Positions 1 to 6,688 of a DNA stretch of 47,485 bases are shown one piece after another. The first letter of the stretch is position 1. Each line of letters starts with the position of its first letter. Where the stretch lies: contig CAZUWY010000003.1 in NCBI GenBank assembly GCA_964624395.1, positions 1 to 47,485 on the forward strand, read 5' to 3'. A model generated the notes under the pieces. That model saw only the letters and a program-made list of their open reading frames with translations. It was not told the DNA's origin and ran no database searches. This stretch comes from UBA1046 sp964624395. GTDB lineage: Bacteria; Bacillota; Clostridia; Saccharofermentanales; DTU023. The translations under genes were made by a program, and so were the position numbers.

Positions 1-65
1 GATCAGCTCCTGATTTTGCTGGCTTTAAATTGATATATTACTTGCTATATTGAAGATAAATCAGA

Positions 66-94
66 TTGAATATAACTGCCTTATCATCTATACT
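66..94 (+). promoter_or_regulatory. Sigma-70 type promoter of pta-ackA
   Basis: TTGAAT (66-71) and TATACT (89-94) are separated by 17 bases, close to the consensus housekeeping promoter. Transcription would start near base 101, leaving a leader of about 40 bases before pta. Bases 1-65 show no recognisable gene. Confidence 0.7.
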
Positions 95-140
95 TAGCGG
101 TGGTTAGTAAACACTCAATAAATATATAGTGGAGGACAGC

Positions 141-1136
141 ATGAGTTTTTTAGACAGTATCAAAGCTGAAGCACGCAAAGCACAAAAGAGTATTGTTTTG
201 CCTGAAAGCATGGATCCAAGGGTAGTAGAGGCCGCTGCCAAAATCTTAAAAGAAGAGTTGGCAACAGTTGTCTTAATCGGTAAAAAAGAGGAAATTCAGG
301 CTCAGGCGCCGGCCTGGGATGTCTCCGGTGCAATCTTTGTCGATCCGGAAAGCTACGATAATTTTGACGATTTCGCCTATACATATTATGAGATGCGCAA
401 GCATAAGGGCATGACATTGGAAAAGGCCAAAGAGCTGATGCTTAATCCGACCACCTTTGGCGTCATGATGGTTAAAAAGGATTTGGCTGACGGTTTGGTG
501 GCCGGTGCTGTGGGCAGCACAGCCGACACCCTGCGTCCGGCCCTGCAGATCCTGCGCACCAAGCCCGGCATCAAGCTGATCTCTTCCTTTTTTATTATGG
601 TTGTGCCGGAATGCGAACTGGGTGAAGATGGTATTTTCCTTTTCTCAGACTGTGCCATAGTTGAAAATCCAGATGCTGAACAACTCTCCGAGATTGCTGT
701 TTCATCTGCCGCCTCCTTCCAGGCTCTGACCGGAATTGATCCCAGAGTTGCTCTTTTGTCCTACTCCAGCTTTGGCTCAGCCAAAAGCGAATTGACCGAG
801 AAGGTGGTTGAAGCCACCAGACTGGCCAAAGAAAAAGCACCTCAGTTTATTATTGACGGTGAGCTGCAGGCGGACTCTGCCATTGTACCCTCCATCGGCA
901 AGGCCAAGGCACCCCAGAGCAAGATTCAAGGTGATGCCAATTGCCTGATCTTCCCCGATCTCAACTCTGGCAATATCTCCTATAAGCTGGTACAGCGTCT
1001 GGGCAAGGCTGAAGCCTACGGACCGATGCTGCAGGGCATTGCCAAGCCAGTCAACGATCTCTCCAGAGGATGCTCTGCCGACGACATCGTGGCTGTGGCC
1101 GCCATCACTGCTTTGCAGTGCAAGGATAATGCCTAA
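141..1136 (+). CDS. pta: Phosphate acetyltransferase
   Basis: Phosphotransacetylase converts acetyl-CoA and phosphate to acetyl phosphate and CoA in the cytoplasm, the first step of acetate formation with substrate-level ATP gain. The 331-residue protein matches the short, catalytic-domain-only form found in Firmicutes, not the long enterobacterial form. The N-terminal sequence (SIVLPESMDPRVVEAA), the DGLVAGAVGSTADTLRPAL stretch and the C-terminal NSGNISYKLVQRL and GCSADDIV motifs are typical of the family. A GTG at 129 would lengthen the frame, but the GGAGG at 131-135 lies inside that extension and is well spaced for ATG 141, so I chose 141. ackA follows after 55 bases with no terminator between, so the two form an operon. 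Confidence 0.96.
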   Translation: MSFLDSIKAEARKAQKSIVLPESMDPRVVEAAAKILKEELATVVLIGKKEEIQAQAPAWDVSGAIFVDPESYDNFDDFAYTYYEMRKHKGMTLEKAKELMLNPTTFGVMMVKKDLADGLVAGAVGSTADTLRPALQILRTKPGIKLISSFFIMVVPECELGEDGIFLFSDCAIVENPDAEQLSEIAVSSAASFQALTGIDPRVALLSYSSFGSAKSELTEKVVEATRLAKEKAPQFIIDGELQADSAIVPSIGKAKAPQSKIQGDANCLIFPDLNSGNISYKLVQRLGKAEAYGPMLQGIAKPVNDLSRGCSADDIVAVAAITALQCKDNA

Positions 1137-1191
1137 TTAAAATGCTTTATAACTGGCTTGCCAGATAAATAAATAAGATAAGGATGTAAGT

Positions 1192-2391
1192 ATGAAAATT
1201 TTAGTTATTAACTCCGGCAGTTCCTCCTTGAAATATCAGGTGATCTCTTATGAGAACAAAGAAGTGCTTTGTGTCGGTCTCTGTGAGCGTATTGGCATCA
1301 ATGACCCGCAGATGACCCATACCCTCTCTAATGGCGAAAAGGTTAAGGAAGGCAGAAACTTTGCCAATCATAAAGATGCTTTCTATGCCATGGTCGAAAT
1401 GCTGACCTCAAAAGAGCACGGAGTGGTCTCAGATCTAACAGAAATCAAGGCAGTCGGACATCGTGTGGTCCATGGCGGGGAAGAATTCACCTCAGCCGCT
1501 GAAGTCACTCAAGAAGTCAAAGAGGCCATCCGCAGATGTTTTGCCTGGAGCCCTTTGCATAATCCACCCAATCTGACCGGAATCGAGGTCTGTGAGGAGA
1601 TAATGGCCGGTATACCCCAGGTCGCAGTCTTTGATACTGCTTTCCATCAGACCATGCCTGCCAAAGCCTTTATCTACGGGCTGCCTTATCGCTATTATTC
1701 CGAGCTCGGTCTGCGCCGCTATGGTTTCCACGGTACCTCTCATATGTATGTGGCCAATCAGGCAATCAAGCTCATGGACGCTGAGGACAAAGGCAGCAAG
1801 ATCATCACCTGTCATCTGGGCAATGGCTCCTCCTTTGCCGCTGTCAAAGACGGCAAATGCGTCGATACATCGATGGGACTCACCCCTCTGGCCGGTATCT
1901 TGATGGGAACCCGCTGCGGCGATATTGATCCCGCCATGGTTCCTTATATCATGAAGGCAGAGAATATCGATGCTGATCAGATCGACCACATTATGAACAA
2001 AGAGTCCGGAGTTAGAGGAATTTCCGGTGTCAGTTCCGACTTTAGAGATCTTGAGGCCAATGCCGTAGCCGGCAATGACAGATGCAGGCTGGCTCTGGAC
2101 ATGTTTGCCTATCAGGGCAAGAAAATCATTGCCAGCTATACCGCAGCTCTGGGCGGAGTGGACGCTATTGTTTTCACCGCCGGGATCGGTGAAAATGACT
2201 GCAAGACCCGCGCCAATATGCTGAGCGATCTCGAGTATCTGGGCGTCAAGGTCGATCCGGAAAAAAATAACAATTTAAGAGGCCAAGGTGAAATAACCAC
2301 CGCTGATTCCACTGTCAAGGTCTTTGTCATCCCCACCGATGAAGAACTCTCTATCGCACTTCAGACAGTAGAAGTTTTAGGCCTAGCCTAA
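1192..2391 (+). CDS. ackA: Acetate kinase
   Basis: Acetate kinase transfers phosphate from acetyl phosphate to ADP, giving acetate and ATP. The 399 residues are the usual length. Family signatures are visible: NSGSSSLKYQ at residues 7-16, FHGTSH near residue 180, GNGSS in the phosphate-binding region, the GLTPLAGILMGTRCGDIDP stretch, and FTAGIGEN near residue 330. AAGGATG precedes the ATG. It is the second gene of the pta-ackA operon and is followed by a strong intrinsic terminator, so the operon ends here. Together the two genes point to an acetate-forming fermenter. Confidence 0.98.
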   Translation: MKILVINSGSSSLKYQVISYENKEVLCVGLCERIGINDPQMTHTLSNGEKVKEGRNFANHKDAFYAMVEMLTSKEHGVVSDLTEIKAVGHRVVHGGEEFTSAAEVTQEVKEAIRRCFAWSPLHNPPNLTGIEVCEEIMAGIPQVAVFDTAFHQTMPAKAFIYGLPYRYYSELGLRRYGFHGTSHMYVANQAIKLMDAEDKGSKIITCHLGNGSSFAAVKDGKCVDTSMGLTPLAGILMGTRCGDIDPAMVPYIMKAENIDADQIDHIMNKESGVRGISGVSSDFRDLEANAVAGNDRCRLALDMFAYQGKKIIASYTAALGGVDAIVFTAGIGENDCKTRANMLSDLEYLGVKVDPEKNNNLRGQGEITTADSTVKVFVIPTDEELSIALQTVEVLGLA

Positions 2392-2412
2392 GTAGCAACT
2401 GTTATGGTTTTT

Positions 2413-2441
2413 GCCCTGCCTGAGATGGCAGGGCAATTTTT
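2413..2441 (+). terminator. Intrinsic terminator of pta-ackA
   Basis: GCCCTGCC (2413-2420) pairs perfectly with GGCAGGGC (2427-2434) around a 6-base loop, followed by AATTTTT. The rpmF promoter begins right behind it. Confidence 0.88.
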
Positions 2442-2442
2442 C

Positions 2443-2471
2443 TTGACATAAGGCATTAGTTAAGTGATAAT
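2443..2471 (+). promoter_or_regulatory. Sigma-70 type promoter of rpmF
   Basis: A perfect TTGACA (2443-2448) lies 17 bases before GATAAT (2466-2471), directly after the ackA terminator. The predicted transcript begins near 2478 and has a leader of about 90 bases before rpmF. In that leader AGCCGT (2495-2500) can pair with ACGGCT (2513-2518). Confidence 0.8.
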
Positions 2472-2567
2472 ACACTTTGCGTCTCGACGGGAAAAGCCGT
2501 GTAACCCCAACAACGGCTCGGAGGCAAAGAGATCCAAAAGTACGGATAATGGATGGAGGTGTAGGAT

Positions 2568-2750
2568 ATGGCAGTCCCGAAACGCAAATGGTCAAAAGCT
2601 AGAAGCCGCAGGGCACGCTCTAATTGGAAGATTAGTGCGCCTGCTCTAGTGGAATGTCCGCAGTGCAAATCATTGGCAGCGGCCCACAGAGTGTGCAAGA
2701 ACTGTGGCTATTACAAGGGCCGTGAAATCATCTCTGTAGAAGATAATTGA
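2568..2750 (+). CDS. rpmF: 50S ribosomal protein L32
   Basis: L32 is a small structural protein of the large ribosomal subunit. The 60-residue product begins MAVPKRKWSKARSRRAR, the standard basic N-terminus, and carries two CxxC pairs (CPQC and CKNC) that bind zinc, so this is the zinc-containing form. GGAGGTG at 2555-2561 is a strong, well-spaced ribosome site. In many bacteria rpmF follows yceD (DUF177); here no such gene is present and rpmF has its own promoter and leader. An intrinsic terminator follows. Confidence 0.97.
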   Translation: MAVPKRKWSKARSRRARSNWKISAPALVECPQCKSLAAAHRVCKNCGYYKGREIISVEDN

Positions 2751-2774
2751 GCAAACGCCTATATTGAGTAAAAG

Positions 2775-2815
2775 AGCAACGGCCTGCACCATAGAACCGT
2801 TGCTTTTGTTTTTTT
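2775..2815 (+). terminator. Intrinsic terminator between rpmF and der
   Basis: AGCAACGG (2775-2782) pairs perfectly with CCGTTGCT (2797-2804), followed by TTTGTTTTTTT. The T run is immediately followed by AAGGA, the ribosome site of der, leaving no room for a promoter between them. It may therefore act as an attenuator for der. Confidence 0.85.
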
Positions 2816-2827
2816 AAGGATGAAAAG

Positions 2828-4153
2828 ATGAGTAAAGCAAAAGTTGCCATTGTCGGCAGGCCAAATGTGGGTAAATCATCCCTCTTTAATATGCTGGCCG
2901 GTATGCGGATCTCCATCGTCGCCCCCTTGCCGGGAGTCACAAGAGATCGCGTCTTCGCCGATGCCAGCTGGCAGGGGAGAGATTTCAGCCTGATTGACAC
3001 AGGCGGGATTGAGCCGGATTCCACAGATGATCTGCTCACACAAATGAGGCTGCAGGCGGATATAGCTATAGAAAGCGCTGACGTGATTGTCTTCATGACC
3101 GATATTCAAAGCGGATTTTTAGCAGCAGATATGGAGATTGCCAAAAAACTGCACCGCAGCAACAAACCGGTTATAGTGGCTGTAAACAAAATCGATCAGC
3201 CGGGAGAGCCGCCGGTGGAGTTTTACGATTTTTACCAGCTGGGCTTTGCCGATCTTTTTGCCATCTCAGCCAGTCATAAACTCGGTCTGGGCGAACTTTT
3301 GGATAAAATAATATCTTATCTACCCGAGGCAGAGCAAAAGGATCAAACTGCTGAAATTATCCGTGTGGCAGTAATTGGAAAGCCCAATGTGGGCAAATCC
3401 TCCCTGATCAATCAGCTGCTGGGCGAGGAGAGATCGATTGTCTCTGCTGAGGCAGGCACAACCAGAGACGCTATCGATTCCGAGCTGGAAAATGAGTATG
3501 GTCATTTTGTCTTGATTGACACCGCCGGCTTAAGAAGAAAGAGCAAGATAGATGAACGGGTGGAAAAATACAGTGTCATCAGAGCCAATAAGGCAATTGA
3601 GCGGGCAGATCTCTGCCTGATTATGCTCGATGCCACAGAAGGCGTGACCGAACAAGATACCAAAATCGCCGGGCTGGCCTGGGAGATGGGCAAAAGCTGT
3701 GTTTTTGCCCTCAACAAATGGGATATAGCAACAGACAAGGAAGAGGGCTTTAAAGAGCTGAGCAGGGAAGTGAAAGAACGCTTTCATTTCATGTCCCATG
3801 CCCCCCTGATCTTCATCTCGGCCCTGACCGGCAGAAATCTGGATAAGATCTGGCCTCTGCTTAAAAACACATATGACAAGGCCGGCTTTAGAATCTCCAC
3901 CGCCCAGATGAATGAATTTATCCTCGATGCCCTGATCTTGCATCCTCCGCCCCAGGATAAGGGCAGGCATTTAAAGATTTATTATGGCACCCAAATCGGT
4001 AATTTCCCGATCAGAATTGTCTTTTTTGTCAATGATCCCAAATTGACTCATTTTTCCTATGACCGCTATTTGGAAAATCGCCTGCGGGAATTATACGGCT
4101 TTGAAGGCAGCCCCATCCAGATAATCTGGCGCGGTCGCAAGACAGAGACATGA
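2828..4153 (+). CDS. der: Ribosome biogenesis GTPase Der (EngA)
   Basis: Der is an essential GTPase with two tandem G domains that helps assemble the 50S subunit. The first P-loop GRPNVGKS is at residues 10-17, with DTGG and the base-recognition motif NKID following; the second domain carries GKPNVGKSSL near residue 185, DTAGL and NKWD. A C-terminal KH-like region ends with the usual YGFEGSPIQIIWRGR. The 441-residue length is typical. AAGGA at 2816-2820 precedes the ATG, right behind the rpmF terminator, so expression probably depends on read-through from rpmF unless a promoter lies within rpmF. Confidence 0.97.
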   Translation: MSKAKVAIVGRPNVGKSSLFNMLAGMRISIVAPLPGVTRDRVFADASWQGRDFSLIDTGGIEPDSTDDLLTQMRLQADIAIESADVIVFMTDIQSGFLAADMEIAKKLHRSNKPVIVAVNKIDQPGEPPVEFYDFYQLGFADLFAISASHKLGLGELLDKIISYLPEAEQKDQTAEIIRVAVIGKPNVGKSSLINQLLGEERSIVSAEAGTTRDAIDSELENEYGHFVLIDTAGLRRKSKIDERVEKYSVIRANKAIERADLCLIMLDATEGVTEQDTKIAGLAWEMGKSCVFALNKWDIATDKEEGFKELSREVKERFHFMSHAPLIFISALTGRNLDKIWPLLKNTYDKAGFRISTAQMNEFILDALILHPPPQDKGRHLKIYYGTQIGNFPIRIVFFVNDPKLTHFSYDRYLENRLRELYGFEGSPIQIIWRGRKTET

Positions 4154-4159
4154 TATAAT
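4151..4159 (+). promoter_or_regulatory. Extended -10 promoter of mltG
   Basis: TGATATAAT overlaps the stop codon of der and gives a TGn extended -10 with a perfect TATAAT (4154-4159). No convincing -35 is seen, as is common for this promoter type. Start of transcription would be near 4166, 22 bases before the TTG start of mltG. Confidence 0.5.
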
Positions 4160-4187
4160 TTAGCTATTACAAGATTGGTGATTTATT

Positions 4188-5321
4188 TTGTCTGGAAAAA
4201 TTGGCAAAACATTGTTTATCTTAGCTCTAATTGTTGCCCTGGTGGCCCTGGCCGTCTTTGGCTATTACACCGGTTATAATTATGTGACCGCCCAAAACGC
4301 CAGGCTTAATAATCTTGCTCTGCTGATCGACAGGGAAGGAAAATCCCCCATCAATGAGGACACCAAGGATGCCGTCGAGATCTATATCCCCAGAAATGCC
4401 GATATGGATGAAATTACCAAGATTCTTGCCGATAATAATCTAATCAAGAACAGTTTTGCTTTTAAGATGCTCTCAAAAATCAACGGCTTTGACGGCAATT
4501 ACCATTCAGGCACCTATTATCTGCTCAAGGAAATGAGTTATGACGAGATGATGCTGGTTTTGACCAGCAAGCCTGATCCAGTTCTGGTCACTTTCCCCGA
4601 GGGTCTCAGCTACCAGGAGGTCAAGGAGCGGATGCGCAAGGCCGGCATGCGCTTTGACGAAAATATCCTCGATGAAATGATGCGCAGACCCAATCTGTTC
4701 GTCGATTATGACTTCATTCAGGAGATTGAATACCATCCGCAAAGAGAATGGATGATGCAAGGCTATCTGTGGCCGGACACCTATCAGTTTGACATCAACG
4801 AATCAGAAGAAAATATCCTGCGCCGCTTCTTTGACAACACGGAAAGAAAGTTAAAAAACGGCAATTATTACCAGCGGGCGGAAAAAATCGGCATCAAGCT
4901 TGACCAGGCGATTATTCTTGCCTCCCTGGTGCAAAAGGAAGGGCCGATGGCTGAGATGCCCAAGATCGGCAGAGTGTTTCTCAACCGCCTGCAGCTGGGT
5001 ATGCCTTTGCAGTCCTGTGCCACCATCAATTATCTCAGGCTGTCTGAAGGACTAAAGCCGGTGCTGTGGGTTAAAAATGAAGATCTGATCCGCTATCGGG
5101 ATAATCCCTATAACACCTATAATATTTCGGCCTTGCCGCCCGGAGCCATAAACTCCCCCGGAACTGTCGCCCTGGAAGGGGTGCTGTGGCCGGCCAGCGA
5201 AAGAAGCTGGGAAGGAGCCAGCTCTTATCTGTACTTTGTTGCCAAAGGTGACGGCAGCAATGATTTTTCCAAAACTCTCGAAGAACATCAGGCCAAAGTG
5301 GAACAATATAAAGACCAGTAA
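4188..5321 (+). CDS. mltG: Endolytic murein transglycosylase MltG (YceG-like)
   Basis: MltG cuts nascent glycan strands in the cell wall and is thought to set strand length. One membrane segment (about residues 7-27) anchors the protein with its catalytic part outside. The YceG core is clear: ILASLVQKEG with the likely catalytic Glu at residue 251, then NRLQLGMPLQSCATINY and YNTYNISALPPGAINSPG. The 377-residue length is normal. The start is TTG at 4188, with a weak GGTGAT ribosome site a few bases before; no ATG or GTG in frame would keep the membrane anchor. Bases 5322-5458, between this gene and the convergent gene, hold only a T-rich stretch with repeated GCTGAT. Confidence 0.93.
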   Translation: MSGKIGKTLFILALIVALVALAVFGYYTGYNYVTAQNARLNNLALLIDREGKSPINEDTKDAVEIYIPRNADMDEITKILADNNLIKNSFAFKMLSKINGFDGNYHSGTYYLLKEMSYDEMMLVLTSKPDPVLVTFPEGLSYQEVKERMRKAGMRFDENILDEMMRRPNLFVDYDFIQEIEYHPQREWMMQGYLWPDTYQFDINESEENILRRFFDNTERKLKNGNYYQRAEKIGIKLDQAIILASLVQKEGPMAEMPKIGRVFLNRLQLGMPLQSCATINYLRLSEGLKPVLWVKNEDLIRYRDNPYNTYNISALPPGAINSPGTVALEGVLWPASERSWEGASSYLYFVAKGDGSNDFSKTLEEHQAKVEQYKDQ

Positions 5322-5373
5322 ACTTAGAGCGCCTCTTTAAGCCACAAAAAAATGCCAGGCGAAACAATTTTCA

Positions 5374-5455
5374 GCTGATTTTTTATTGCTGATTTGTATT
5401 GCTGTGTTTTGCTTTTTCTTGATTGCTGATCGTTACTATCTTTTTGATGGCTGAT
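5374..5455. repeat. Short GCTGAT-rich stretch between convergent genes
   Basis: GCTGAT occurs at 5374, 5388, 5425 and 5450, with a variant GCTGTG at 5401, in a T-rich background. The spacing is irregular. It looks like low-complexity intergenic sequence with no known function. Confidence 0.3.
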
Positions 5456-5458
5456 CAT

Positions 5459-6586
5459 TTAGAGAGCGGGCAGGTATTTTTCCAGCAGTAAGATGGCAAG
5501 CAGCAAGGCCAAAGCCAGCTGAAAGAGATAATCCTGCTTGCTTTTATTATCTTTGCTGTTTTCCTCCCTGGCTGCTAGGTATTCTCCTTGCCTGCTTTCT
5601 TCAGCATTTCTTCTGCTTTTGTAGCTGCTGAAGTAAAAGACTAAAGGAAGGAAAAGCAGAAAGGATAAAAACATCACCGGTAAAGTTAAAGATAGCATCT
5701 GATTGGTATTGGACGGCAGTTCACCCAGGATTATATCTGCAGCCTGCTGGTAAAGCAGGGGATAAAAGAGCCAGCCGAGATAGATGCTAAATAAAGATAT
5801 AGCAGAAACAAAAAGGCTGCCGCTGTCCAATCTGACCTTGCCGGCAAAAAAATAAAAGACAAATAAGACGGGTATGGCGCGCAGCTGCTGATGTGCTAAG
5901 GCTGCAAAAGAGGCTGTAAAGAAGATGCTGGTAAAATAATCCTTGTCAATTTGAAGTCCGGGCAGGATTAGACCCTCAATGAAGAGCCCGTGGCTTACAG
6001 CCGTGATCAGGCAAGCGCTTAAGACGGTTAAGAAGATCTGGATCCAGGAGGAAGAAAACAAGGAGATGCCCTGGTTTAAAAGGCCCCAGCCGATACCCTT
6101 CAAGGCAATATCTGCTGTGAGAAAATTGGCCAGCAGGTGATCTGCAGTCAGGCAGGCAAAAGCAAGCGGGAAACCTGCCAGAAAAGCTAAGAGTGCAGGC
6201 AGGACTCTTATTTTTTCCCCCAGAGAAAAAACAGCTGAAGGCTTGTCCAGCAAAATAACAGCCAGAGATGCCAGCAAGGGCAAAATGGCTGTAATCGTTA
6301 GCATCTCCAAAGTCAAGGCTCTGAAGCCGTGAGCACTCATGATTTCAGCTGTCTGGGGTGAGAGGATCAGTAAAAGCTTGAACAGGATCATCAGTAAAGC
6401 AAATATTATGGCAGCCCGGCCGCTGATACCGGCCAGGCGGCTATTTTCTCTTTGGGCAAAAAGATTTCTTCTTTTTTCCAGCTCCAAAAGGGATAAATCC
6501 GCCTCGGGATTGCCTGCTGGATTGAAGCTTGCCGATCTGTTTCTTTTTGATATATTAGATAAGGGGTGGCTGTTCTTTTTCACCAC
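5459..6586 (-). CDS. CPBP-like multi-pass membrane protein with degenerate active site
   Basis: The 375-residue protein has a basic, charged N-terminal tail of about 55 residues, then roughly eight hydrophobic segments and a final membrane segment at the extreme C-terminus. The region around SHGLFIEGLILPGLQ, followed by FAALAHQQLRAIP and SGSLFVSAISLF, resembles the CPBP (CAAX protease and bacteriocin-processing) membrane peptidase core. However, the expected EExxxR is reduced to EGxxxP and the later His ligand is missing, so peptidase activity is unlikely. The family assignment is inferred from pattern only. The start is one of two adjacent GTG codons (6586 or 6583), with AGGAG just upstream on the minus strand. 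It is divergent from glgP. Confidence 0.6.
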   Translation of the reverse strand: MVKKNSHPLSNISKRNRSASFNPAGNPEADLSLLELEKRRNLFAQRENSRLAGISGRAAIIFALLMILFKLLLILSPQTAEIMSAHGFRALTLEMLTITAILPLLASLAVILLDKPSAVFSLGEKIRVLPALLAFLAGFPLAFACLTADHLLANFLTADIALKGIGWGLLNQGISLFSSSWIQIFLTVLSACLITAVSHGLFIEGLILPGLQIDKDYFTSIFFTASFAALAHQQLRAIPVLFVFYFFAGKVRLDSGSLFVSAISLFSIYLGWLFYPLLYQQAADIILGELPSNTNQMLSLTLPVMFLSFLLFLPLVFYFSSYKSRRNAEESRQGEYLAAREENSKDNKSKQDYLFQLALALLLAILLLEKYLPAL

Positions 6587-6630
6587 ATAGCTCCTGTTTC
6601 TTGCTCAACAATAAAAATAGTATACAGCAA

Positions 6631-6661
6631 TTGACTAATACGATCTAATAGAGAATATTAT
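6631..6661 (+). promoter_or_regulatory. Possible promoter of glgP
   Basis: TTGACT (6631-6636) is followed after 19 bases by TATTAT (6656-6661). The spacing is long, so this is only a candidate. Confidence 0.3.
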
Positions 6662-6688
6662 CTGCAAGAAAGAATAAATGAGGAAATT

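Noticed and set aside
1492..1989. 165-codon minus-strand frame inside ackA
   Set aside because: Antisense to acetate kinase; composition follows the codon pattern of ackA and no family is recognisable.
2464..2649. Possible small gene overlapping the rpmF leader and start
   Set aside because: Its start lies within the rpmF -10 region, it has no ribosome site and overlaps L32 in another frame.
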